Shown here: in pieces, positions 1-7,102 of the stretch
Numbering within the stretch: position 1 is the stretch's first letter
How the letters are laid out: each line of letters begins with the position of its first letter
Assembly (NCBI GenBank): GCA_017455385.1
Contig: JAFTBD010000025.1
Coordinates: forward strand, 1-36,903
Length of the DNA stretch: 36,903 nucleotides
Source: Clostridia bacterium
Lineage (GTDB): Bacteria; Bacillota; Clostridia; Christensenellales; CAG-1252
Direction: 5' to 3'
Notes under the pieces: generated by a model
The model's input: only the letters and a program-made list of their open reading frames with translations
Databases searched by the model: none
Told to the model about the DNA's origin: nothing
Position numbers and translations under genes: made by a program

Positions 1-1035
1 CTGGCCGGTGTAGCTTTCTTCCTGTCGTTCGTTGCTCCGGGGAACTCCTGTGCCTGTGTCGGGGTTAGGGCTGTACTCAACGTATGAGCTCGTCCGTTTG
101 TCGATGGATCGTGCTTTCCGTCCGCGCAAGAAGCACAGAAAGGCGATCACAGTAACGACAATACCAAGCACGGAAACCATTGGATACAACGTATCCACAA
201 TGGGCGCGAAGCCCCACTGCGCAAAGAGCACCCCTGCGAAGGGAAGGAGCGCGGCGGGAAGGAGCGGATCGGGAATATGGCGAGATAGCTCGCAAGCGGT
301 CAGATAATTGCAACTCGTCATCGTGGTGATGATGGCGAGAAGGAGCGCAAAGGGAACGAGGACGCCCAGATCGAGGCGACTCGCGGCGGTGAGGAACGGC
401 ATGGAGCCGCGAGGAACGGCGGCAACGGCGCGATACATCGCGAGAAGGAGCGCAAGGATCATCACCGTGGCGAGGACTGCGGCGGTGACGCGCTCTCTCC
501 GAGAGAGCCTCTCCCCTGCCGACGCCATCAAGGCGCCCGAGAAGAGCATATTCATCGCGCCATAGGCGAATGGGGCGAGAAGGCGCGCTCCCCCACCCTG
601 CGGCGCTGCCGAGCGGCAACCGACGACGAGGACGACCGCGATCATCAAGGGGACGGCGATGAGATTCAGCCAAGCCATTTTCTCCGCGCCGCGTACGGTC
701 AAGGCAGCACTACCGAGCGCGAGAAGGAGAGACAGACCGCGGAGGGCGGTGAGGTCGGAGAGGACTTCTTCCGCCGCGGCGATCATGGCACCGTACACGA
801 CGAAGGACGCCACCGCCACGACGACGTCGAAGACGCGGCGCGCCCTGCCATCCGGAAGGCCGACCTCCATAAAAACGAAACACATCACCCCCATAAAGAC
901 CGCCGCGATGACGGGTCCCAAGGGGCTGCCGCCACCGAAAAAGAGGGATATCTCCTGTCCCGTGGCGAAACCGGCGCCCACCACCGAGCCGACAAAAAGA
1001 GCGGCGACTCTCGCCGCCGAAAAAAAACTTTTCAT
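1..1035 (-). CDS. YkvI-like multi-spanning membrane transporter, C-terminus off the window
   Basis: The reading frame opens with MKSFFSAARVAALFVGSVVG and continues GAGFATGQEI, a glycine-rich first-helix motif that I associate with the YkvI family of membrane proteins, which resemble amino-acid/sodium symporters. About nine hydrophobic segments follow. The last visible one ends near residue 315, and a hydrophilic tail runs off position 1, so only the extreme C-terminus is missing (345 codons visible). The substrate is unknown. The ATG at 1035 is the first in frame, but no Shine-Dalgarno sequence precedes it. A TATCAT box 5-10 nt upstream leaves open a very short leader, though no good -35 is visible. 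A GC-rich alternative frame (77-673) on the same strand is a shadow. Family assignment comes from motif memory; the transport function is inferred. Confidence 0.8.
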   Translation of the reverse strand, partial: MKSFFSAARVAALFVGSVVGAGFATGQEISLFFGGGSPLGPVIAAVFMGVMCFVFMEVGLPDGRARRVFDVVVAVASFVVYGAMIAAAEEVLSDLTALRGLSLLLALGSAALTVRGAEKMAWLNLIAVPLMIAVVLVVGCRSAAPQGGGARLLAPFAYGAMNMLFSGALMASAGERLSRRERVTAAVLATVMILALLLAMYRAVAAVPRGSMPFLTAASRLDLGVLVPFALLLAIITTMTSCNYLTACELSRHIPDPLLPAALLPFAGVLFAQWGFAPIVDTLYPMVSVLGIVVTVIAFLCFLRGRKARSIDKRTSSYVEYSPNPDTGTGVPRSNERQEESYTGQ

Positions 1036-1065
1036 ACAAAATGATATGTGGATAGCCCGACGTTA

Positions 1066-1160
1066 ATGCGGAATTCGGAATGCGGAATGCGGAATTGAGG
1101 TAACGCGCAAAGCGCGATCTTAATAATTCTCCAAAGAATTACTTAAAAAAGAGAGCGGAG
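1066..1160. repeat. Dispersed repeat: GGAATT-type tract plus mini-hairpin module
   Basis: Short near-tandem blocks of GCGGAATTCGG/GCGGAATGCGG are followed by GGTAACGCGCAAAGCGCGATC, which holds a small CGCGC-AAA-GCGCG-type hairpin, and the copy ends near GAGAGCGGAG. The same order recurs at 22834-22918, and parts recur at 36662-36730 and 36880-36903. No gene is seen between 1036 and 1670. Confidence 0.7.
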
Positions 1161-1208
1161 ATGGGGTGGGAGCACGTTGCGCTTGCGAACCTGTGAGCAA
1201 GCGTTTAG

Positions 1209-1341
1209 GCGGAGCACCCTATGAACGCTCGACAAACCGCGAACGAGACGGGTGTCTCGGAGCAGCAAGGCAGTATGCCGATATGTCGCAGTAGAGACAG
1301 CGACAACTGTCTCGGCGACCAAAGGCGTACAATGCCGCGCA
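1209..1341. repeat. Tandem structured unit A (~133 bp)
   Basis: This is the first of two related units spaced 227 bp apart. Both open with the same 22 bp (GCGGAGCACC..., running to 1230) and close with AATGCCGCGCA. Between them lie three hairpins: CGAGAC-GGGT-GTCTCG, a short GGCA-GTA-TGCC, and GAGACAG-CGACAA-CTGTCTC. Stems are kept while loops differ from unit B. It may encode a structured RNA or be a palindromic mobile repeat; the strand is unknown. The 1342-1435 spacer holds another dispersed module (CGCGTAGAGCC...GCGAATAGCGAGC) also seen at 25900-25931 and 36820-36851. Confidence 0.6.
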
Positions 1342-1435
1342 GGGAGAGCGGAAATGGGCGCCGCACCGAAGGTCCGCGTAGAGCCATTTGCGAATAGCGA
1401 GCAAGTAGGCTTGCGAAAGATAAGGCAAGCCGTAT

Positions 1436-1567
1436 GCGGAGCACCCTATGAACGCTCTTCCCCGCGAACGAGACTTACGTCTCGGAGCGAAGCGCGGCAG
1501 TCTGCCGTTTTTTTGCGATAGAGACGGCGTCGCCGTCTCGGCAACTTCAGGCAGACAATGCCGCGCA
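1436..1567. repeat. Tandem structured unit B (~132 bp)
   Basis: This second copy of the unit at 1209-1341 carries the matching hairpins CGAGAC-TTAC-GTCTCG, CGGCA-GTC-TGCCG followed by seven T, and GAGACGGC-GTC-GCCGTCTC. Relative to unit A, the last stem shows a covarying change: an A-T pair in A is a G-C pair in B. The middle hairpin plus T-run looks like an intrinsic terminator on the + strand, which unit A lacks. A TATAAT box at 1610-1615, just downstream, may serve the next gene. Confidence 0.6.
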
Positions 1568-1670
1568 AGGAATGTGGAATTTCGGGTGCACGAATGCGGA
1601 AAAAGATGCTATAATAAAAATGGCGCGTGATATCTGCGCGTTAATACCCAACCGCTCGGGAGAATACGCT

Positions 1671-4160
1671 ATGAAAAAAATGTTATTCATCGTCCTCGCC
1701 ATCGCTTTGATCGTCTGTTTCGTTGCCTGCGAAGTAACGCCCGCGACGTCTACGGACACGGACACAACGACGGACGTCGTCGAGACGCCGTCGGAGCCTG
1801 CCACGGAAACGCCGACCGAGCCCACGACCGAGACGCCGTCGGAGCCGCCCGAGACGCCCACGACGACCACGCGCGAGCTGACCGTCCGCTATTATGACGG
1901 CGAGACGCTCCTCGACACCAAAGTCTACACGAGGAAGATCATTCTCATCGACTACACGAACGAGGATCGCCTTTTCTTCGGCTGGTACACAGACCCGGAA
2001 TGCCAAACGGAATACGAAGCGTCCAAGACGTCGCAATATTTCGAGCTGAAAAATATCAACCTATACGCCAAAACGGAGAACATCATGGAAACATTCGAGA
2101 TAATCATCACGGGAAAAGTGAGCGAGAACGAGACCGTTCTGAACCCCCTCTTCACCTGGGCAGCGGGGGGCGAGACCTCTTTCGTCGCCGCGCTCTATCT
2201 GAATAACGCCCTCGTGGACAGCAAGAACCTGACCTCTCCCTCTTTCCGCAGCGGGAAGAAACTGAAAGTCAACAGCGAATACGTCCTGTCGGTTACGGGC
2301 GGCAGCGGCGCGAAGAGCCTCATCCGTTTCAAGACGGTAAACGGCACCAACACGACCGCCATCACCCCCATCACGATGTCCGACCCCTTTATGGACAATA
2401 TGGTGCTGCAACGCGGCGTCCCGAACGTTATTTCCGGCATCGGACCCGCGAACGCCTTGATCTCGGTGACGATGACGACCGATACGTTGGCGGAGCATTA
2501 CACCGCCGTCTCGAACGACAAAGGTCGCTTCGAGGTCACCCTCCCCGTCCGAGCCGCATCCTTCACCCCCTCGACCATCCGTATCGAGACGGGACTCGTA
2601 TCTGCGGGGACCCCCGTGGAGAAGACGATCTCGAACGTGCTTTTCGGCGACGTCTATCTCTTCGCGGGACAGTCCAATATGCAATGGCTGACCAAAGATT
2701 CCGACTATGAACAGAGCGACATCGACGCCTTCTCTGACTCCTACGTGCGTTTCTTCTGCCAAAACGTAGTGACTTCCGCCACGAAAAAGCAGAACGTCAC
2801 GAACGGTCGCTGGTTTATCCCCGGCGGCACCAACTGCGACTGGTTCAGCGCCATCGCGACGATGACGGGCTCTTTCCTCGGCACCGCGTTGAAAGAAGAG
2901 ACCCCCGTCGGCATCCTCACGGCATACCAAGGCGACACCAATATCGCGAACTGGATGGGCGAGGAATATTACAGCGGCACCTGCTCCACCAAGAACCTGC
3001 ACTACAATGCGATGGTATATCCCCTGCACGATGCGAATCTCAGCGGCGTGGTGTGGTATCAAGGCTGTAATAACTCCGCGGCGGCATATGATTACAAGAC
3101 CTTGCTCGGCGACCTATTCCGCAATTACCGCGACCTATTCCGCAAGGAGGATCTGCCCTTCTTCGTCATCGGTCTCGCCTGTTTCGACGGCGACAAGGAT
3201 GCGCAGGGCAAACTCGATCCGATGCACAACCCCTACGACTTCTCCTTCGTTCGCGAGAGCCAAGCCGCGGCGTGTGCGGCGGATGAGAACGCCTATTTCA
3301 TCTCCACCTGCGACGACGGCGATCCCACCTATATCCACCCGCGCGCGAAACGCTATATCTGCGAGCGCGTGGCGAAGAGCATCGGCGTGGCGATCTACGG
3401 AAACGCGGGCTATGCGGAGGGTCCCTCCTACAAGTCGCACGAAGTGGCGGGGAATACCGTCATCATCGAGCTGAATAATGCAGAAGGTCTCTATGCCGAG
3501 GGCGAGATCACGGGGCTCTATCTCGCGGGCGCGGACGGCAAATACCACGCGGCGACCGCCGCTATCCTGGACGGCAAGATCGTCGCCTCGTCCGACAAGG
3601 TGACGTCGCCCGTCTACGTGAAGTACGGCTTCCTCAGAAGCCCCTTCGTGAATATCTACAATAAAGACGGCTTCGTCATCACCCCCTTCCGCACGGACGT
3701 CTATGACACCAATATCGACCTATTCGATTACGACACCGTGGCGAATTACACCTTCCATCCGGACGGCGCAGCGATGGAAGTAGCGCTGACCGAGGGCGGC
3801 AACCTCTCCGTCTCGATGGCGAATGACGGCAAGGGCTACGGCTCCGTCCGACTGGAGAAATACAGCGCCATCGCCTATCATCCCGAGCGGCTGGCGGTCA
3901 CCTTCGTCGGCAAGAATACGGGCGCCAAGATCTACGTCCGTTTCGTCGAAGGAAGCGGCGAGATATGGGGCTGTGAGATCCTCGACAATTTCACCGGGGA
4001 GCAGACCGTCTTCGTGGACGTCGACGACTTCACCGTGCTCTATGACGAGAAGGATCACGTCTTCGATACGCAGAAGATCAAGAGCGTGGAATTCCTCATC
4101 AAGTACGACGGCGCGCTTACGCTCGAAGTGTGCAACGTTCGCTTCGTTGACGGCGAATAA
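1671..4160 (+). CDS. Sialate O-acetylesterase-like (SASA/SGNH) lipoprotein with InlB-type repeat
   Basis: Predicted surface-anchored carbohydrate esterase of 829 aa. The start at 1671 has GGGAG nine bases upstream and gives a lipoprotein signal (MKKMLFIVLAIALIVCFVAC, lipidated Cys20); the open frame extends further upstream but without such a signal. Residues 21-65 form a Thr/Pro/Glu-rich linker. Residues ~66-125 resemble a Listeria-Bacteroides (InlB_B) repeat with FFGWYTDPEC. The SASA domain follows, with FAGQSNM (probable nucleophile Ser335), a WYQGCNN block, and DPTYIHPR supplying Asp552 and His556. The last ~120 residues look like a beta-sandwich, possibly carbohydrate-binding. The family removes O-acetyl groups from sialic acid or other glycans; the actual substrate cannot be read here. 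A TATAAT at 1610-1615 is a plausible -10, but its -35 is poor. A terminator follows at 4189. Confidence 0.88.
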   Translation: MKKMLFIVLAIALIVCFVACEVTPATSTDTDTTTDVVETPSEPATETPTEPTTETPSEPPETPTTTTRELTVRYYDGETLLDTKVYTRKIILIDYTNEDRLFFGWYTDPECQTEYEASKTSQYFELKNINLYAKTENIMETFEIIITGKVSENETVLNPLFTWAAGGETSFVAALYLNNALVDSKNLTSPSFRSGKKLKVNSEYVLSVTGGSGAKSLIRFKTVNGTNTTAITPITMSDPFMDNMVLQRGVPNVISGIGPANALISVTMTTDTLAEHYTAVSNDKGRFEVTLPVRAASFTPSTIRIETGLVSAGTPVEKTISNVLFGDVYLFAGQSNMQWLTKDSDYEQSDIDAFSDSYVRFFCQNVVTSATKKQNVTNGRWFIPGGTNCDWFSAIATMTGSFLGTALKEETPVGILTAYQGDTNIANWMGEEYYSGTCSTKNLHYNAMVYPLHDANLSGVVWYQGCNNSAAAYDYKTLLGDLFRNYRDLFRKEDLPFFVIGLACFDGDKDAQGKLDPMHNPYDFSFVRESQAAACAADENAYFISTCDDGDPTYIHPRAKRYICERVAKSIGVAIYGNAGYAEGPSYKSHEVAGNTVIIELNNAEGLYAEGEITGLYLAGADGKYHAATAAILDGKIVASSDKVTSPVYVKYGFLRSPFVNIYNKDGFVITPFRTDVYDTNIDLFDYDTVANYTFHPDGAAMEVALTEGGNLSVSMANDGKGYGSVRLEKYSAIAYHPERLAVTFVGKNTGAKIYVRFVEGSGEIWGCEILDNFTGEQTVFVDVDDFTVLYDEKDHVFDTQKIKSVEFLIKYDGALTLEVCNVRFVDGE

Positions 4161-4188
4161 CACAAGTAGCATATCCGTGCTCAAAGAA

Positions 4189-4214
4189 AACGGCGAAGCA
4201 ATTCGCCGTTTTTT
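4189..4214 (+). terminator. Intrinsic terminator after the SASA lipoprotein gene
   Basis: A nine-base stem AACGGCGAA/TTCGCCGTT with a GCAA tetraloop is followed by a T-run, 28 bp after the stop codon. Confidence 0.9.
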
Positions 4215-4271
4215 CCTGAAGTCATTTCATTTATCAGCATTCCGCATCAAAATGGATTAGCGAGATATGGA

Positions 4272-4496
4272 TTAGCGGGATTTAGTAGGATAACGTGTCC
4301 GCTGGTCGGTCTGTCCTAAAAGATAATCAATACTCGTTCCGTAGAAATCTGCAAGCTTTATAAGCACGACCGTAGGGATGTCGTTCTCCCCCGTTTCATA
4401 TTTGGAATACCCCGTTTGCGACATCGACAATACGGCGGCGACCTGTGTCTGATTTAGATCCCTGTCTTCTCTTAAATCCCGAATCCTCTTATACAT
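4272..4496 (-). CDS. XRE-family helix-turn-helix repressor
   Basis: A 74-aa protein that is almost entirely one XRE/Cro-type HTH domain. It opens MYKRIRDLREDRDLNQTQVA, has the recognition region SMSQTGYSKYETGEN, and ends in the typical IPTVVLIKLADFYGTSIDYLLG. There is no C-terminal sensor or peptidase domain, so it is probably a small DNA-binding regulator. The start at 4496 has GAGG upstream; the ATG four bases earlier is out of frame and stops at once. The gene is divergent from the acyltransferase at 4683 and shares a 186-bp intergenic region with two TTAACCTAAAACAG boxes, the likely operators. Base composition is visibly lower in GC than the flanks, as for its divergent neighbour, suggesting the two arrived together. 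Family call is firm; target is inferred. Confidence 0.92.
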   Translation of the reverse strand: MYKRIRDLREDRDLNQTQVAAVLSMSQTGYSKYETGENDIPTVVLIKLADFYGTSIDYLLGQTDQRTRYPTKSR

Positions 4497-4521
4497 ACAT
4501 CCATCCTCACGCTTATAGTAC

Positions 4522-4560
4522 TTAACCTAAAACAGAGTATTGATTTTTAACCTAAAACAG
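4522..4560. promoter_or_regulatory. Paired operator-like boxes TTAACCTAAAACAG
   Basis: Two identical 14-bp direct repeats lie at 4522-4535 and 4547-4560, 25 bp apart start to start. The second continues into GGTTA, making an inverted repeat AACCT-AAAAC-AGGTT. It sits inside the spacer of the promoter at 4540-4568. The best guess is binding sites for the adjacent XRE repressor. Confidence 0.6.
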
Positions 4561-4568
4561 GTTATACT
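4540..4568 (+). promoter_or_regulatory. Sigma-A promoter for the acyltransferase gene
   Basis: TTGATT (4540-4545) and TATACT (4563-4568) are separated by exactly 17 bp. The spacer is largely filled by the second operator-like box, so repressor binding would block polymerase. On the other strand, TACTAT near 4514-4519 could be the -10 of the XRE gene, but its -35 is weak. Confidence 0.75.
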
Positions 4569-4682
4569 ATTCTCTAAAGACGATCATTCTGATAAGTCGC
4601 ACGGCAAGGTTCTCCGAAAAAAGCAACTTATTGTTAGTTCTTTTCTCCGAGGTCAATAATCGTCTTGGAAAAGCTGTGAGGT

Positions 4683-5624
4683 ATGATAGTGGAAAGCGCA
4701 TATACTGACACCCACAAAGAGAATATCCTTTTTAAGGATGCAAGCGGGAATCGGATCATACTGCTTTCGGAAGTTCCCAAGAAATATATAAAAGAATTTC
4801 CCTTTGATCTATTTGCTTTCAAAGGCAAGAACAATACGGTTTTTCTCCATGGAAAGAATAGTTTCAAAAAAGCATTGATGCGTTTCGACGGGAACGACAA
4901 TATTCTTGTGCTTCCCGACATTCTTTCCATCGAAGAAAGCGATGTGACTTTCGTCGGAAACGATTCCTTATGCTATATCAATCTATCGGGCAGCAAACGC
5001 CTTCGCTTGGCGCACATTGTCTTAGGCTCGGAGTGTGTGTTCTACTACGGGAAGGGAACAAACGTAAATTTATCCGATTATCCTACCCATTTCTACACGT
5101 ACGAATCTTCCAACATCATCATCGGGAATAAATGTTTGATCGGCAATGACGTCATCGTACGGACTTGCGACAATCACCTCTTTTACGATTTGAAAAGCGG
5201 TACGAGGATCAATTTACCCGGTAGCGTCTTTATCGGAGATAATTGTTGGATATGCCAAAGCGTGTATATCAATAAAAACACGGTGATCGGATCGGGGACG
5301 ATCGTCGGAGCGAGGAGCGTGATCGGGGGAAAAGTCTATCCGTCCAATACCTTGGTCGCAGGACAGCCCGGGAAGGTGCTCCGCGAGGATATCGCGATAC
5401 TGGGAAAGAATAACAGATGTTACGTCAAGGAAGACATCGAAAAGTCAAAGTTTTTAGAGAACAGTGCCTCTTTCTTACACATCATAGATAAAAACACGAT
5501 CGATATCAAGCAATTTGATTCCGATCTGAAAGAGAGACGAACCGCACAAAAGAAATTGGAGTATATTGAAGAAACTCTCTTGGTCAACGATTCCAAAAAC
5601 CGCTTCGCAGTCAAAAAACAGTAG
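4683..5624 (+). CDS. Hexapeptide-repeat (left-handed beta-helix) acyltransferase
   Basis: A 313-aa protein. The central part (~residues 135-240) has the hexapeptide pattern of left-handed beta-helix acyltransferases: IIIGNKCLIGNDVIVRTCDN, then a His-containing loop (HLFYD), VFIGDNCWICQSVYI, VIGSGTIVGARSVIGG, and the closing NTLVAGQPGKVLRE typical of maltose/galactoside acetyltransferase relatives. Such enzymes move acetyl or other acyl groups from a CoA donor, often onto surface sugars. The first ~110 residues look beta-rich but match nothing I recognise; the last ~70 are charged and probably helical. ATG4683 follows an in-frame stop, but its GAGG is too close. GTG at 4689, seven bases after that GAGG, is a credible alternative start. 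The gene is AT-rich compared with its neighbours and stands alone, controlled with the XRE gene; no glycosyltransferases are nearby. Confidence 0.85.
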   Translation: MIVESAYTDTHKENILFKDASGNRIILLSEVPKKYIKEFPFDLFAFKGKNNTVFLHGKNSFKKALMRFDGNDNILVLPDILSIEESDVTFVGNDSLCYINLSGSKRLRLAHIVLGSECVFYYGKGTNVNLSDYPTHFYTYESSNIIIGNKCLIGNDVIVRTCDNHLFYDLKSGTRINLPGSVFIGDNCWICQSVYINKNTVIGSGTIVGARSVIGGKVYPSNTLVAGQPGKVLREDIAILGKNNRCYVKEDIEKSKFLENSASFLHIIDKNTIDIKQFDSDLKERRTAQKKLEYIEETLLVNDSKNRFAVKKQ

Positions 5625-5740
5625 TCGTCGATTCGACCATAACGCACGAATCTGCATTCCACAATCACGGATAAGATCCGCGAAGCGACGACCCAATGCC
5701 AATTCAAGCGTCTCATTTCGATTCCGCTTTTCGCATTTCG

Positions 5741-5814
5741 AATTCAAGCGTAGCGCCTTTGCATCCTTTTATAAAGGAGGCTTGATTGCGGACGAGCAGA
5801 GCGAGGACGGAATG
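5741..5814. repeat. 74-bp dispersed repeat, copy 1 (inverted relative to 22760-22833)
   Basis: The reverse complement of 5741-5814 matches 22760-22833 over 74 bp with about four differences. It contains CTTTTATAAAG-type dyad symmetry and a GCTCTGCTCGTCCGC core. No gene is seen between 5625 and 6154; short open frames here are repeat-derived. Confidence 0.85.
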
Positions 5815-6012
5815 GTGGATTTTGAAATCCCCCTCTCCGCTCCGCCTATGGCTTCGCGCAGACGATCCCCCTTTGCAAAGGGTGCAAATTGGCGTCCGCA
5901 ACTCCACTCTCCACACTCCACTCTGAAAAATCGGATGAGATACTTCGGCACGTTTCGCGTCCGCTCAACGGCTCAGTATGACATTTATACATTTCGCGCA
6001 GCGCCACCGCAG
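5815..6012. repeat. Composite repeat region
   Basis: No gene. A CCCTTTGCAAAGGG dyad lies at ~5870-5883. AACTCCACTCTCCACACTCC at 5900-5919 is the complement of a block at 36737-36765. A diverged copy of the GATGAGAT...CTTCG...ATGACAT module (5933-5982) matches 25967-26000 and 36790-36870. Several repeat types appear stacked here. Confidence 0.6.
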
Positions 6013-6013
6013 T

Positions 6014-6120
6014 TTGCACGAAGTGCAACATCGTTGCGCCGCGGCGCACATCGTTTTTGCGGAAGCAAAACATCGTTTGCCGATAGGCAACATCGTTTGC
6101 GCCGCGCCATCGCGACGCAA
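6014..6120. repeat. Array of five mini-hairpins with CATCG linkers
   Basis: Four short palindromes of different sequence are each followed by the same linker CATCG: TTGCAC-GAA-GTGCAA (6014-6028), TGCGCC-GC-GGCGCA (6035-6048), TTTTGC-GGAA-GCAAAA (6055-6070) and TTGCC-GATA-GGCAA (6077-6090). A fifth, longer imperfect hairpin (TTGCG.CGCG...CGCG.CGCAA, 6097-6120) closes the array next to the ricT-side terminator. Stems vary but pairing is kept, which implies selection or a copying mechanism acting on the fold. Confidence 0.7.
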
Positions 6121-6121
6121 T

Positions 6122-6153
6122 AAAAAAACGGCGAAGTCAATCGCCGTTTTTTT
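6122..6153 (-). terminator. Terminator of the eight-gene operon (bidirectional form)
   Basis: The stem AAAACGGCGA/TCGCCGTTTT with loop AGTCAA is flanked by A-rich and T-rich runs, so it can act on both strands. It lies immediately after the ricT stop codon at 6155. Confidence 0.88.
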
Positions 6154-6154
6154 C

Positions 6155-7102
6155 TTATTCTTCGTCGTCTGTCTCTTCGTCCTCGATCTCCTCGATGTCC
6201 TCGATAACTTCCTCGCTCTGCGCTTCTTCCCTTCTCTTGCCGCCGTCGCGGTGCTTCTTTTTCTTCTCGGAAGGTTGCTGGGGTTGCGGCGCTTTCTTCT
6301 GGAAGGTCAGCTCCTCCACGGGATAGGTCTTCACGACGAAGGTCTCGTCCGAGGTCACCTTGCAGGTGACGGTCTTTTTCAGCATATCCACCGACATGAC
6401 CACCGCGGGACCGTCGGGAGTGGTGACCTTTCCATTCACCTTGGGCATGATCTTATAGACCTCGGCGTAATAGTCGTTCTCGTACTTCAAGCAACACATC
6501 AGCTTGCCGCATATGCCGCTGATCTTGGTCGGATTCAGGGAGAGACCCTGCACCTTCGCCATCTTGACAGTGACCTTCTCGAAGTCGCGGAGATAGGAGC
6601 GACAGCAACATTCCCTGCCGCACATACCGAGTGAGCCGCGCAGTTTCACGTCGTCGCGTTCATAAAGCTGTCTGAGCTCGATCCTCGCGTGGAGGGCGGA
6701 CGCCAGCTCTTTCACCAGTTCGCGGAAGTCCACTCTTTCCTCCGCGGTGAAATACAAGACGACCCTCTTGCAGTCGAAAGACACCTCTGCCGAGATGAAT
6801 TTCAGCCCGATCCCGAGCGCGGTCGCTTTCTCTCGCGCGGTCCTGAGGGCACGGGGCTCGGACTCTTTCGCCTTCTTCGCGAGTTCGAGGTCGCGAGGAG
6901 TCGCCCTCCTCACCACTTTTTTCAGTTCGCCCGGGCATTCGGATTCCGGCACGATGGTATTCGCCGTCACCACCTCTCCGAGCTCATTTCCTTTCTGTGT
7001 ATCCACAATGACCTTATCCCCCACCTCAAAGACGAGCTCGCCCGGGTCGAAAGAATATGTCTTCGCATTGCGTTCGAATTTCACGCCAACGATCATCGGC
7101 AT
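6155..7102 (-). CDS. ricT: RicT (YaaT) PSP1-domain regulator of RNA maturation
   Basis: A 315-aa PSP1-domain protein, homologous to Bacillus subtilis YaaT/RicT. In that species RicT forms an iron-sulfur-bearing complex with RicA and RicF that helps RNase Y process mRNA and affects sporulation and competence. Diagnostic here are the N-terminal VGVKFERNAKTYSFDPG, the cysteine clusters LGMCGRECCCRSYL and GICGKLMCCLKYE, and the FEKVTVKMAK segment. The last ~50 residues are low complexity, first Lys/Arg-rich and then strongly acidic. Start: ATG7102 has GGAGGT nine bases upstream, and this site lies inside the end of holB, which it overlaps by 10 nt, so translation is probably coupled. An in-frame extension upstream has no such site. 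holB-ricT adjacency matches the Bacillus gene order. It is the last gene of its operon. Confidence 0.95.
   Translation of the reverse strand: MPMIVGVKFERNAKTYSFDPGELVFEVGDKVIVDTQKGNELGEVVTANTIVPESECPGELKKVVRRATPRDLELAKKAKESEPRALRTAREKATALGIGLKFISAEVSFDCKRVVLYFTAEERVDFRELVKELASALHARIELRQLYERDDVKLRGSLGMCGRECCCRSYLRDFEKVTVKMAKVQGLSLNPTKISGICGKLMCCLKYENDYYAEVYKIMPKVNGKVTTPDGPAVVMSVDMLKKTVTCKVTSDETFVVKTYPVEELTFQKKAPQPQQPSEKKKKHRDGGKRREEAQSEEVIEDIEEIEDEETDDEE

Noticed and set aside
77..673. 198-codon minus-strand frame, and 710-1039 in the same region
   Set aside because: Arg/Ser-rich translations in the wrong frame; the frame running 1035 to 1 encodes a recognisable YkvI-like membrane protein.
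1205..1630. Small frames on both strands across the tandem units
   Set aside because: No ribosome-binding sites, and the hairpins with covarying stems fit an RNA or DNA structure better than coding sequence.
6014..6120. The hairpin array considered as a CRISPR array
   Set aside because: The repeated part is only the 5-bp linker, the variable parts are palindromes rather than unique spacers, and no cas genes are present.
5566..6123. 185-codon + strand frame, plus overlapping frames at 5713-6073 and 5978-6634
   Set aside because: They run through dispersed repeats and the hairpin array, and start inside the acyltransferase gene without ribosome-binding sites.
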